11,504 nucleotides of DNA, from contig BDTQ01000228.1 of the NCBI GenBank assembly GCA_002898135.1, forward strand, positions 1-11,504, given 5' to 3'. Shown piece by piece: positions 1 through 8,249 of the stretch. The notes below the pieces were generated by a model. It was not told the DNA's origin and made no database searches. It worked only from the letters and a program-made list of their open reading frames with translations. The position numbers and the translations under genes were made by a program. Each line of letters opens with the position of its first letter. Positions within the stretch are counted from its first letter, which is position 1. This stretch comes from a bacterium BMS3Bbin07. GTDB lineage: Bacteria > Nitrospirota > Thermodesulfovibrionia > Thermodesulfovibrionales > JdFR-85.

Positions 1-756
1 TCTTGTTACAGGCATTGATTCTCCGGTAAGCATTGATTCGTTTACCGATGACCTGCCGTCAACGACATCACCGTCAGCCGGGATCTTTTCTCCGGGTTTT
101 ACCAGAACCCTGTCACCCGGTTTAAGTTTCTCCAGCGGTACGTCCTTTACACTGCCGTCGGGCATCAGCACGTGTGCCTCTGACGGCATGAGCGTTGCCA
201 GTGCTTCAAGTGCTCGCGAGGCGCCCATTATAGACCTCATCTCTATCCAGTGACCAACGAGCATGATGTCAACAAGTGTTGCGAGTTCCCAGAAAAATAT
301 CTTTCCGCTTAATCCAAAGACGACCACGCTGCTGTAAACATATGCCGTAGTAATCGCTATTGCTATCAGGGTCATCATCCCTGGTTTTGCTGCCTTCAAT
401 TCGTCGAAGAGCCCCTTGAGAAAGGGGTATCCACCGTAGAAGAAGACAAAGGACGACAGGCCGAAGAGCAGATACATATCGCCTGGAAATCTGATGGACT
501 CCCCGAGCCCTATGAACTCCTGGACCAGGGGTGAAAGCATAAGAATCGGAACGGTGACAACCAGGGATATCCAGAATCTCTTTCTGAAGTCAGCTACCAT
601 ATGGGCATGATGGTCTTTGTGGTCATGGCCCTTGTGTTCCATGTGCTCCATGTCATGACCTTCGTGTTCGTTATGACCTTCATGTGCTTCATGACCTTCA
701 TGTGTGTCATGACCTTTTTCCTGCTTTTCATTTCCTGAATGCTTGCTGTGATCCAT
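1..756 (-). CDS. copB: Copper/silver P1B-type ATPase, CopB-like, N-terminal 252 codons (runs off left edge)
   Basis: An inner-membrane pump that would use ATP to export copper or silver from the cytoplasm. Residues 1-53 carry 16 histidines and no CxxC metal-binding domain, which is typical of CopB-like rather than CopA-like pumps. Hydrophobic segments lie near residues 61-76, 93-115, 125-147 and 150-170. The actuator domain follows and contains the phosphatase loop LTGES at 243-247. The metal-site motif of TM6 (CPH or CPC), the DKTG phosphorylation site and the nucleotide-binding domain lie outside the window, so the exact subclass is not proven. The start at 756 is chosen because GGAGG lies 8 nt upstream; an in-frame ATG at 771 has no ribosome site. 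The gene is divergent from the cus operon, so the two exporters are probably co-regulated. Confidence 0.9.
   Translation of the reverse strand, partial: MDHSKHSGNEKQEKGHDTHEGHEAHEGHNEHEGHDMEHMEHKGHDHKDHHAHMVADFRKRFWISLVVTVPILMLSPLVQEFIGLGESIRFPGDMYLLFGLSSFVFFYGGYPFLKGLFDELKAAKPGMMTLIAIAITTAYVYSSVVVFGLSGKIFFWELATLVDIMLVGHWIEMRSIMGASRALEALATLMPSEAHVLMPDGSVKDVPLEKLKPGDRVLVKPGEKIPADGDVVDGRSSVNESMLTGESMPVTR
661..714 (-). repeat. Three 18-bp coding repeats giving GHxxHE units
   Basis: Three consecutive six-residue units, [12 protein letters not shown] and GHNEHE (residues 15-32 of the P-type ATPase), are followed by a partial fourth, GHD. The underlying DNA is an imperfect 18-bp tandem repeat. Such His/acid-rich tails are generally thought to bind soft or borderline metal ions. 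The repeat number could change by slippage without breaking the frame. Confidence 0.75.
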
Positions 757-800
757 GATAAAGTCCTCCATGATGTGTTTCCCTGCTGGTTTATAAACTG

Positions 801-824
801 ACGGCAAGTTTTATAAGTTACCGT
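801..824. promoter_or_regulatory. Imperfect palindrome upstream of copB, candidate operator
   Basis: ACGGCAA (801-807) and TTACCGT (818-824) are inverted arms matching at 6 of 7 positions, separated by 10 bp. The dyad lies 45-68 bp upstream of the copB start and downstream of the minus-strand TATAAT at 847-842, a place where a repressor or activator could act. I do not recognise it as a known CueR, CopY or CsoR site, and no regulator gene is visible in the window. Confidence 0.35.
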
Positions 825-870
825 ACAGGAAGACTATGAAGATTATATGAATCAAATCCCCCTCGGTACT

Positions 871-899
871 TTATCAAAATGAGCCGATAGGGATATAAT
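871..899 (+). promoter_or_regulatory. Sigma70-like promoter facing the cus operon
   Basis: TTATCA (871-876, 4 of 6 matches to the -35 consensus), a 17-bp spacer and a perfect TATAAT (894-899). Transcription would start near 906, giving a leader of about 183 nt before the YtkA-like gene at 1089. The leader is long enough to hold further control, but I see no recognised riboswitch in it. Confidence 0.5.
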
Positions 900-1088
900 A
901 GCAGGGAAAAAAGAAAATTGATAGCACCTGATTACCGATCATTCAGTTATTCTGTTTTAGACAGGGGGGGAGCTTATGGGGATCCTGGTTCGGTACAGTT
1001 TCTCGACTTTTTTTCACATTTCCTTCATACTGTATTCACAATCTTCATGTTTAATACAACCAGAAAAATATAACAGGGGGAAGTAAAA

Positions 1089-1472
1089 ATGAAGAGGATA
1101 TTTCTTGTTCTTTTAGGTCTGTTTTTCATGTCGGCAGTAGTATATGCAACGGGCTTTGATATGGTAAAAAATGTGGGGGATGTAACTGTAAGGGTTTCAA
1201 TAGGGAAGGACTCCCCGGTTGTTGGAAAAAACAATATCTCTGTGGATCTTCTCAATCCGGAGAAGGGTGCCATTACAGATGCAGAAGTTGAGCTCGCCTA
1301 CTTCATGCCTGCAATGCCTGCAATGAAATATGAAACGAGCGCAATACAAAAGGGAAGCAGTTATACTGCAGTCCTGGGGCTTGCAATGGCCGGTCAGTGG
1401 AATGTTGATGTAAGATTCAAGAGACCGGGCGGTAAGTTTGAGAAAATAACATTCAGTATTAATGCAAAGTAA
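1089..1472 (+). CDS. YtkA-like periplasmic protein, first gene of the cus operon
   Basis: A 127-aa exported protein. Residues 1-20 form a signal peptide (a Lys/Arg start, then a hydrophobic run ending VVYA). The remainder resembles the small beta-sandwich YtkA/FixH-like domain found beside metal efflux genes, including a PAMPAM segment at 74-79 and a closing 'AGQWNVDVRF' strand (101-110). Met73, Met76 and Met79 form a possible Cu(I)/Ag(I) site, which is inference. The start has an AGGGGG-type ribosome site at 1075-1080. Its stop codon lies inside the first copy of a 15-bp tandem repeat. As the first gene of the operon it probably supplies periplasmic metal binding for the pump. The family call is fairly secure; the biochemical role is not established. 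Confidence 0.75.
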   Translation: MKRIFLVLLGLFFMSAVVYATGFDMVKNVGDVTVRVSIGKDSPVVGKNNISVDLLNPEKGAITDAEVELAYFMPAMPAMKYETSAIQKGSSYTAVLGLAMAGQWNVDVRFKRPGGKFEKITFSINAK

Positions 1473-1502
1473 ATTAATGCAAAGTAAATTAATGCAAAGT
1501 AA
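1458..1502 (+). repeat. Perfect 3 x 15-bp tandem repeat spanning a stop codon
   Basis: ATTAATGCAAAGTAA occurs three times without mismatch or gap (1458-1472, 1473-1487, 1488-1502). The first copy encodes the last codons of the YtkA-like protein (Ile-Asn-Ala-Lys-stop), so the same frame meets three successive TAA stops. In another frame the copies give repeated ATG codons that extend the reading frame of the next gene upstream to 1462. Confidence 0.95.
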
Positions 1503-1518
1503 CCGAGGTTTGACATTT

Positions 1519-2793
1519 ATGAAAATGAAAATTGCTGTTTCCATATTAATCTCCTTGTTGGTTATAAATGCCGGATGGGTTTTTGCCGGAGGACCGGATT
1601 ATAAAGAGAGGTTAAGCGGATTAATAGGAGAAGCCGTCAAAAACAACCCGGAACTCAAGGCCTTTGAAGAGAAAATCCGGGTATACAGGGAAAGACCATC
1701 GCAGGCTGAATCCCTGGATGATCCACGGTTAAAACTGTCGATTGTCAACGTACCCCTGGATACCTTCAGTTTTAATCAGGAGCCGATGACCCAGAAGCAG
1801 ATGACCATTATGCAGAAGTTTCCTTTTCCCGGCAAGCTGGCATTAAAGGGAGCAATGGCTGGGCAGGAACTGGAGATTGTCAAAAAAGAGTACATGGAAA
1901 AGAAGAATGATATCGTAAGGCAGGTTAAGGTTGTCTACAACAATCTTTCATTTATAAACAAGGCAATTGAGATAACCGAAAATAACAAGGCACTTTTAAA
2001 GGAATTCATAAAAATAGCGGAGACCAAATATGCCGTTGGCAAGGGGTTGCAGCAGGATGTGCTGAAGTCGCAGGTAGAGCTTTCAAGGATGATTGACCAC
2101 TTGATCTCCCTGAGGCAAAAGAAGCAGACCGCGATAGCACGACTGAATACCCTCCTGAACCGACCTGTTCAGATGCCATTTGAAGATATAGGGGAGATAA
2201 GGCAAACCGGATTCAACTTAACATTTGAGGGTCTGCAGCAGATAGCCGTAGAGAACCGTCCGGTATTGCTGGGGATGCGGCACTTAATCAACCGATACAG
2301 GTTTGCCTATAAGTTTGCCAAAAAGGACTTTTATCCTGACTTTGATGTCGGAATAGGCTATGGACAGCGTGATGACACCTCAGCAGTTGAGAGGACTGAT
2401 TTTGTCTCTGCTTTTGTAACGATAAATATTCCGCTGTGGTACAAGAACAAGGAGAGCAGGAAGGTAGCGGAAGAGGCGGCAAATATCAGGAAGGCCACAG
2501 AGCAGTATAACTCGATGAAGAATAATCTGTTTTTTCAGATAAAGGATATCCTGACGGAGTTGGAGGAGAATGAGCAGCAGATCGAGCTGTTCAGTACAGG
2601 GATAATTCCACAGAGTACAATGTCACTTCAATCTGCCATTGCAGGATACAAGGTGAACAAGGTGGACTTTATAACCCTTGTCAATAACCAGATAACCCTG
2701 TATAACTACGAGATAGATTATTACCGGTTTATCACCGACTATGAAAATAAACTTGCAGAGCTTGAAGCTGCAATTGGGAAGAGGTTGTTTTAG
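1519..2793 (+). CDS. cusC: Outer-membrane efflux channel, TolC family, CusC-like
   Basis: A 424-aa outer-membrane factor that forms the exit duct of the tripartite copper/silver pump. Residues 1-23 are a signal peptide ending VFA before GG. There is no lipobox cysteine, unlike E. coli CusC. The early 'DDPRLKL' and 'FPFPGKLALKG' stretches are characteristic of channels encoded with heavy-metal RND pumps, and long helical coiled-coil regions follow as two outer-membrane-efflux repeats. The start at 1519 is preferred because GAGG (1505-1508) lies 10 nt upstream and the signal peptide begins there. The open frame continues to 1462, but that adds only 19 residues encoded mostly by the tandem repeat (MQSKL units), which would spoil the signal peptide. 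The cusB start follows 72 bp after the stop. Confidence 0.9.
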   Translation: MKMKIAVSILISLLVINAGWVFAGGPDYKERLSGLIGEAVKNNPELKAFEEKIRVYRERPSQAESLDDPRLKLSIVNVPLDTFSFNQEPMTQKQMTIMQKFPFPGKLALKGAMAGQELEIVKKEYMEKKNDIVRQVKVVYNNLSFINKAIEITENNKALLKEFIKIAETKYAVGKGLQQDVLKSQVELSRMIDHLISLRQKKQTAIARLNTLLNRPVQMPFEDIGEIRQTGFNLTFEGLQQIAVENRPVLLGMRHLINRYRFAYKFAKKDFYPDFDVGIGYGQRDDTSAVERTDFVSAFVTINIPLWYKNKESRKVAEEAANIRKATEQYNSMKNNLFFQIKDILTELEENEQQIELFSTGIIPQSTMSLQSAIAGYKVNKVDFITLVNNQITLYNYEIDYYRFITDYENKLAELEAAIGKRLF

Positions 2794-2811
2794 ATTGCAG
2801 CCGGTTGACGG

Positions 2812-2831
2812 CCCGGGGACAGAATCCTGGG
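2812..2831 (+). other. Small stem-loop between cusC and cusB
   Basis: CCCGGG (2812-2817) pairs with CCTGGG (2826-2831), with one G-U wobble, around an 8-nt loop. It sits 34 nt before the cusB start and has no T-tract, so it is unlikely to be a terminator. It could protect or separate parts of the operon mRNA; that is conjecture. Confidence 0.35.
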
Positions 2832-2865
2832 TGCTGAATAATGAAAATGAACGGAGGGAATAAAG

Positions 2866-4782
2866 ATGGCAGTTAAAATAAAAAAGGTCTTCACTTTTGG
2901 TGTTTTGGTGCTCCTGCTGTTTGCGGGGGTGCTGTGGCTTGCCTTAAGGGGGGACGGGAATCAGACCTCTACGTCTGCCGGTGTTAAGGCCGGGGAGGCG
3001 GTTGAGGAGGGATCAGCGAAAGCGGAGAGGAAGATAAAGTACTGGCAGGCCCCGATGGACCCGACCTATATCAGTGACAAACCCGGCAAGTCCCCCATGG
3101 GGATGGAGCTGATTCCGGTGTATGAAGATGAGGCTGAAGATGAGGTTGAGGGTGTGATCAAGATAGATCCTGTCACTGTGCAGAATATGGGGGTTCGGAC
3201 CAAAAAGATTACGAAACGACCCTTCTTTGCCACGATCCGGACTGTCGGCTATATTACATATGACGAGGAACTCGTTCAGGACGTCAATACAAAGATATCG
3301 GGCTGGGTGGAGAAACTCTATGTTGACACGACGGGTGAAGATGTAGATGAGGGGCAGAAACTTCTCTCCATCTACTCTCCTGCACTGGTTGCCACCCAGG
3401 AGGAATACTTACAGGCGCTTCAATACAAGAAGAAGACGTCAGATTCTGCATTTGCGAATGTGGTGAGGGGTGCAGATACGCTTCTTGAGTCTACACGCAA
3501 GAGGCTTCTGTTGATGGATATTGATCCCCGGCAGATAAAGGCCCTGGAAGAAAGGGGAGAGGTGCAGAAGAGCATGGTTCTCCGCTCACCTGCCACCGGC
3601 ACGGTGATAAAGAAGCCTGTTTTTGAAGGTATGAAGGTGAATCCAGGTATGAAGCTCTATACCATTGCCGACCTTTCCCGCGTGTGGGTGATGGTCTCTT
3701 TTTATGAATACGAGCTTCCTTTTCTCAAGCTCGATCAGGAGGCGGTGATGTCACTTCCTTATGAACCCGGCGTTACCTACAAGGGCCGTATCACCTTCAT
3801 CTATCCCTATCTTTCAAAAAAGACAAGGACGGTGCAGGTCAGGATGGAGTTTGAAAATCCGGATTTGAAACTGAAGCCGGACATGTATGTCAATGTTGTG
3901 CTGAAGTCAAGGATCAGTGCGGATGCCATACTTGTGCCCTCTGAAGCGGTTATACGGACGGGGCTTCGCAATATAGTGATAACGTCCCTGGGAGGCGGCA
4001 AGTTCCTTCCCAAAGAGGTCGAGCTCGGAGCGGAGGCCGAGGGATTTGTACAGGTGCTTTCCGGGCTGAAAACTGACGATATAGCCGTAGTGTCCGGACA
4101 ATTCCTCATCGATTCGGAGAGCAACCTGCGTGAGGCCATAAACAAGATGCTTTCAGCCAAGAAGGCGTCACAGAAGATGGATATGGAGAAGAAGAAGGAA
4201 GACGCCGGGGCTGAAACCAGAAAGGAAGATGGTGTAAGCAAGAAGGCGCCGCAGAAGATGGAGATGGAGATGGAGATGGATATGAAGAAGGACGCCGGGC
4301 CTGAAACTCAAAAGGAGGGCGCTGAGGGTAAGCAGGGCGCCATGCTCCATCCGGAGATGAGCAAGGAACAGAAGAAGCTGATGGCAGAGGCAGTTGATGA
4401 TTATATAGGTATACACAGCGCTTTGGTTAAGGAATCAACCGCTGATGTAACAGAAGGGGCGCGTTCCCTGTCCGGAACAATCAGCAAGATAAAGGCATTG
4501 GACCTGGATGGGAACCTGGAGAAAATCACACGTCCGATTGAGGTCTCTATTGATGGACTCCTCTCCGGGGATATCGTGAAGGCACGTGATTCCTTTGCAG
4601 CGCTCAGCAGGGTGATGGCTGCCTATGTCAGGGGTGCGGGCAGGACGAGTGCGCTTTCCTCAGGAATTAAACTCTATTTCTGTCCCATGAAAGAGGCATT
4701 CTGGCTGCAGAAGGCGGCTGATGTTCAGAACCCGTATCTTGGCAGGGATATGCTCGCTTGTGGAAATGAGGAGAAGTACTGA
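2866..4782 (+). CDS. cusB: Periplasmic adaptor of copper/silver RND efflux, CusB-like, with C-terminal DUF3347-like domain
   Basis: The 638-aa adaptor links pump and channel and passes metal to the pump. Residues 8-27 form a membrane anchor or uncleaved signal. Residues 59-86 are the heavy-metal-binding domain (KYWQAPMDP...DKPGKSPMGMELIPVY), with Met64, Met78 and Met80 as likely Cu(I)/Ag(I) ligands. Residues about 120-425 are the HlyD-type lipoyl/hairpin, barrel and membrane-proximal parts ('SPATGTVIKKPVFEGMKV' at 241-258). A charged Met/Lys/Glu linker (432-488) leads to a DUF3347-like domain (about 500-635) with the 'YFCPM' and 'NPYLGRDMLACG' signatures, including Cys606 and Cys632. The protein is much longer than E. 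coli CusB (about 400 aa) because of the linker and this added domain. GGAGGG (2853-2858) marks the start. Its TGA shares one base with the cusA ATG, so the two are probably translationally coupled. Confidence 0.93.
   Translation: MAVKIKKVFTFGVLVLLLFAGVLWLALRGDGNQTSTSAGVKAGEAVEEGSAKAERKIKYWQAPMDPTYISDKPGKSPMGMELIPVYEDEAEDEVEGVIKIDPVTVQNMGVRTKKITKRPFFATIRTVGYITYDEELVQDVNTKISGWVEKLYVDTTGEDVDEGQKLLSIYSPALVATQEEYLQALQYKKKTSDSAFANVVRGADTLLESTRKRLLLMDIDPRQIKALEERGEVQKSMVLRSPATGTVIKKPVFEGMKVNPGMKLYTIADLSRVWVMVSFYEYELPFLKLDQEAVMSLPYEPGVTYKGRITFIYPYLSKKTRTVQVRMEFENPDLKLKPDMYVNVVLKSRISADAILVPSEAVIRTGLRNIVITSLGGGKFLPKEVELGAEAEGFVQVLSGLKTDDIAVVSGQFLIDSESNLREAINKMLSAKKASQKMDMEKKKEDAGAETRKEDGVSKKAPQKMEMEMEMDMKKDAGPETQKEGAEGKQGAMLHPEMSKEQKKLMAEAVDDYIGIHSALVKESTADVTEGARSLSGTISKIKALDLDGNLEKITRPIEVSIDGLLSGDIVKARDSFAALSRVMAAYVRGAGRTSALSSGIKLYFCPMKEAFWLQKAADVQNPYLGRDMLACGNEEKY
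4159..4329 (+). repeat. Duplicated Met/Lys/Glu linker inside cusB with an ATGGAG microsatellite
   Basis: Two tandem copies (about 4159-4239 and 4240-4329) encode residues 432-458 and 459-488. They share the pattern KKA-x-QKM, a Met/acid stretch, a Lys/Asp stretch, then AG-x-ET-x-KE. The second copy contains a short ATGGAG hexamer run (4258-4284) giving alternating Met and Glu/Asp (M465 to M473). The period is six bases, so gain or loss of units keeps the reading frame. Confidence 0.8.
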
Positions 4783-7700
4783 TGCTTGAGAAGATAATTG
4801 AATACTCAATAAAAAACAGGTTTCTGATTATACTTGCCACGATCTTTGTTCTCCTCTGGGGTATTTATTCATTGGCAAAGACACCGCTTGATGCAATTCC
4901 TGACCTCTCTGATGTTCAGGTTATTATTTACACCAAATACTCCGGACAGGCACCTCAGGTGGTGGAGGACCAGATTACTTATCCGCTTACAACGGCCATG
5001 CTTGCTGTTCCAGGGTCGACCGTTGTGAGAGGCTATTCCTTTTTTGGTTTTTCCTTTGTCTACATTCTCTTTGAGGACGGGACGGACCTTTACTGGGCAA
5101 GGAGCCGGGTGCTTGAGTACCTGAACTATGTGTCCGGCCTTTTGCCCGAGGGTGTGACCCCCTCCCTGGGGCCTGATGCCACAGGTGTTGGATGGGTGTA
5201 TGAATATGCGCTTGTGGACCGGACCGGCAAGTATGACCTTGCACAACTGCGCTCCATGCAGGACTGGTATCTCCGCTATGAGCTCACCTCGGTTGAAGGT
5301 GTGTCCGAGGTGGCTTCGGTGGGCGGCTTTGTGAAGCAGTACCAGGTGGATGTGGATCCGAACAAGCTGCTTGCATACAATATTCCGATATCAAAAGTGA
5401 AGAAGGCAATCAAGCGGTCCAATCAGGATGTGGGGGGGCGCCTGCTGGAGGTGTCGGAGATAGAATATATGGTTAGGGGGCTGGGTTATATCAAGGGTAT
5501 CGACGATATCAAGAATATCGCTATCGGTGTGGACGATAATGGAACGCCGATACTTGTCAGGGATGTTGCCAATGTACACCTTGGTCCTGAACTCAGGCGC
5601 GGCATAACGGAGCTGGACGGTGAAGGGGAGGTTGCAGGCGGGGTTGTGCTGATGCGGTTCGGCGGGAATGCCCTTGCAACTATAGACCGCGTCAAGGAGA
5701 AGCTGGAGAGCCTCAAGGCAGGTCTTCCGGAAGGTGTAGAGATAGTTCCCGTCTATGACAGGTCCGGACTGATCAATAGTGCGATAGATACTCTCAAGGT
5801 GAAGCTCATAGAAGAGTCCATAGTGGTGGCACTTGTCTGTGTAATATTCCTTCTCCATTTCAGGTCGGCCTTTGTTGCAATCTTTACACTGCCTGTAGGT
5901 ATCCTTATGGCGATTATCGTCATGAACTTCCAGGGGCTCAACGCCAACATTATGTCTCTTGGCGGCATTGCAATCGCCATAGGTGCGATGATCGATGCTG
6001 CGATAGTGATGATAGAGAACGCGCACAAGCAACTGGAGAAGGAAGGTGGTACCAAGGACCACTGGTTAATCATAACCATTGCTGCAAAACAGGTGGGGCC
6101 GGCGCTTTTCTTCTCGCTGTTGATCATAACATTTTCGTTCCTGCCGATCTTTACGCTTCAGGCCCAGGAAGGAAGACTGTTCCAGCCCCTTGCGTTTACC
6201 AAGACCTACTCCATGGCCGCAGCGGCACTGCTTGCAGTGACACTCGTTCCCGTGATGATGGGATACTTTATCAAAACAACTCTCCTGCCCGAATTATGGA
6301 GCAGGAAGAAGCAGAGGCTGGTCTCAGTGGGTGTCTCAGCGCTTATATTCCTCCTCTTCTGGCTGATTTCAGCACTCTTTCCCATGTCGGTGCTCGGTGC
6401 CTTCGGGATCTCGATTGCAATCTTCATGGGCGCCCTGACCCTGCTGCTACTCTGGCCCCAGGAGATTAAGCCTGAAAACAGGAATCCGGTTAACAGATTT
6501 CTCATCTGGGTGTATAGACCAGTGATCCGCTGGGTGCTGCACCACAAGGCCGTCACCATGGCGCTGGCAGTTCTTGTGGTATTGACACTGCTGCCGTTCC
6601 GTTCAATGGTTGTAGAGAAGCTGCCGGAAGGGCCGATCAGGACCCTTGCCGGAAAGATGGACCGTTTCTTTCCTCTCGAGAAGATCGGAGGGGAGTTTAT
6701 GCCGCCGCTTTACGAGGGAGACCTGCTGTACATGCCGAGTACCTTCCCAGGTATCTCCATAACCAAGGCAAGGGAACTGCTTCAGCAGACAGACAAGATA
6801 ATCAAGTCCTTTCCGGAAGTCGAGCGGGTTTTTGGCAAGATCGGGCGTGCAGATACTGCGACTGACCCGGCACCTTTATCAATGATAGAGACCACCATCA
6901 TGCTGAAGCCCCAGGAGGAGTGGCGGGAAGTGCCGGTTGAGAGGTTTTTCTCCGGCTGGCCCGGTTTTATCCGTACTCCCCTTGCGAAGATATGGCCGGA
7001 GAAGAGGGTGATAACTCCCAAGGAATTAATGGACGAGATGAACAGGGCGATACAGTTGCCGGGTGTAACGAACGCCTGGACAATGCCGATCAAGACGAGG
7101 ATAGATATGCTCGCAACAGGAATCAAGACGCCTGTGGGCATAAAGATAATGGGTGATAATCTCGACACCCTTGCAGTCCTTGGAGAGAAGATCGAGGCTG
7201 TGGTGAGACAGATTCCGGGAACACTCTCCGTTTATTCCGAGCGTGTTGTCGGCGGATATTACCTTGATTATAATATCGACCGCCGGGCGGCAGCCAGGTA
7301 CGGCCTTACAGTCGGTGATGTCCAGGACGTCATCCAGTCGGCTATTGGCGGCATGAATGTGACGGAGACGGTTGAGGGGCTGGAGCGCTATCCGGTTAAT
7401 GTCAGGTATAGCCGCGAGTTTAGAGACTCCATACCAAAACTGAAGCGTATACTGATAGCCACCCCAACCGGAGCCCAGATACCGATAGCTCAGGTAGCCA
7501 ACATCAGCATAAGCCAGGGACCACCTGTCATCAAGAGTGAAAACTCAAGGATGAGCGCCTGGATTTATGTGGACCTTGCAGGCATTGATATTGCCACATA
7601 CGTGCAGAATGCCAGAGAGGTTATCGCCAATGAGATAAACCTTCCTCCGGGTTACAATATAGTCTGGTCGGGACAGTATGAGTATATGGAGAGGGCCAAC

Positions 7701-8249
7701 AAGAGGCTTGCCGTGGTGGTGCCGATTACACTCCTGGTAATATTTCTTCTCCTTTACTTTAATTTCAGAAATGTCAGTGAGGCTATAATTGTCATGCTCT
7801 CACTGCCGTTTGCAATAGTTGGCGGTATCTGGTTTATCTACATGTTAGGCTATAACATGAGTATCGCGGTTGGGGTCGGCTTTATAGCCCTGGCCGGTGT
7901 TTCAGCAGAGATCGGCGTGCTGGTGCTCATCTATATAGATCATGCATATGAAGAGCGTCTGCTTGCGGGCAGGATGAATACGAAGGAGGACCTTTACGAT
8001 GCATTCATAGAGGGGACGTCCGAAAGGGTCAGGCCTATAATGATGACCGTAACCGCTATCATTGCCGGGTTGTTGCCGCTTTTCTGGGGGCATGGGGCAG
8101 GCGCGGATACAATGCGCAGGATAGCGGCTCCCATGATTGGAGGAATGGTATCGTCGACGATCCTTACCCTGATCGTGATACCGGCGATATATGCTGCCGT
8201 AAAAGGCAGGAGTCTGAGCCGCAACAAAAAGGAGGAGCGAGATGCATAA
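4782..8249 (+). CDS. cusA: Heavy-metal RND efflux pump, CusA-like (Cu(I)/Ag(I))
   Basis: A 1155-aa inner-membrane proton antiporter, about 110 residues longer than E. coli CusA (1047 aa). Substrate residues are conserved: Met651 (in DLLYMPST), Met701 (in PLSMIETT) and Met776 (in RIDMLATG) align with E. coli Met573, Met623 and Met672, pointing to Cu(I)/Ag(I). The relay residues Asp405 (GAMIDAAIVMIENAHK) and Glu1043 (VSAEIG) are present, but the position of E. coli Lys984 is Ile1086 (RVRPIMMT). Extra sequence lies at about 509-562 (two predicted membrane helices between TM6 and TM7), about 607-630, and about 718-744 in the second periplasmic domain. The start overlaps the cusB stop by one base, with GAGGAG 8 nt upstream. 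Comparisons with E. coli are from memory of that sequence. Confidence 0.96.
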   Translation: MLEKIIEYSIKNRFLIILATIFVLLWGIYSLAKTPLDAIPDLSDVQVIIYTKYSGQAPQVVEDQITYPLTTAMLAVPGSTVVRGYSFFGFSFVYILFEDGTDLYWARSRVLEYLNYVSGLLPEGVTPSLGPDATGVGWVYEYALVDRTGKYDLAQLRSMQDWYLRYELTSVEGVSEVASVGGFVKQYQVDVDPNKLLAYNIPISKVKKAIKRSNQDVGGRLLEVSEIEYMVRGLGYIKGIDDIKNIAIGVDDNGTPILVRDVANVHLGPELRRGITELDGEGEVAGGVVLMRFGGNALATIDRVKEKLESLKAGLPEGVEIVPVYDRSGLINSAIDTLKVKLIEESIVVALVCVIFLLHFRSAFVAIFTLPVGILMAIIVMNFQGLNANIMSLGGIAIAIGAMIDAAIVMIENAHKQLEKEGGTKDHWLIITIAAKQVGPALFFSLLIITFSFLPIFTLQAQEGRLFQPLAFTKTYSMAAAALLAVTLVPVMMGYFIKTTLLPELWSRKKQRLVSVGVSALIFLLFWLISALFPMSVLGAFGISIAIFMGALTLLLLWPQEIKPENRNPVNRFLIWVYRPVIRWVLHHKAVTMALAVLVVLTLLPFRSMVVEKLPEGPIRTLAGKMDRFFPLEKIGGEFMPPLYEGDLLYMPSTFPGISITKARELLQQTDKIIKSFPEVERVFGKIGRADTATDPAPLSMIETTIMLKPQEEWREVPVERFFSGWPGFIRTPLAKIWPEKRVITPKELMDEMNRAIQLPGVTNAWTMPIKTRIDMLATGIKTPVGIKIMGDNLDTLAVLGEKIEAVVRQIPGTLSVYSERVVGGYYLDYNIDRRAAARYGLTVGDVQDVIQSAIGGMNVTETVEGLERYPVNVRYSREFRDSIPKLKRILIATPTGAQIPIAQVANISISQGPPVIKSENSRMSAWIYVDLAGIDIATYVQNAREVIANEINLPPGYNIVWSGQYEYMERANKRLAVVVPITLLVIFLLLYFNFRNVSEAIIVMLSLPFAIVGGIWFIYMLGYNMSIAVGVGFIALAGVSAEIGVLVLIYIDHAYEERLLAGRMNTKEDLYDAFIEGTSERVRPIMMTVTAIIAGLLPLFWGHGAGADTMRRIAAPMIGGMVSSTILTLIVIPAIYAAVKGRSLSRNKKEERDA

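Larger units (their letters stand above)
757..1088. other. Divergent intergenic region between copB and the cus operon
   Basis: This 332-bp spacer has no convincing gene; a minus-strand open frame at 1025-1273 is a shadow of the next gene. It holds a dyad at 801-824 on the copB side and a good sigma70-like promoter at 871-899 facing the cus operon. The minus strand also has a TATAAT at 847-842, a possible copB -10, but no clear -35 box. Bases 900-1074 have a G run near 963-970 and nothing else I recognise. Confidence 0.6.

Noticed and set aside
769..771. Alternative copB start at 771
   Set aside because: It adds only MEDFI and has no ribosome site. GGAGG, which overlaps this region, is correctly spaced for the ATG at 756.
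1462..1518. An upstream start for cusC at 1462, 1477 or 1492
   Set aside because: The added residues are repeat-encoded MQSKL units, would precede the signal peptide, and lack a ribosome site. GAGG at 1505-1508 supports the start at 1519.
5391..6062. A 223-codon open frame on the minus strand opposite cusA
   Set aside because: It lies wholly inside a strongly supported cusA frame, has no ribosome site I can see and no recognisable motif. It is a codon-bias shadow.
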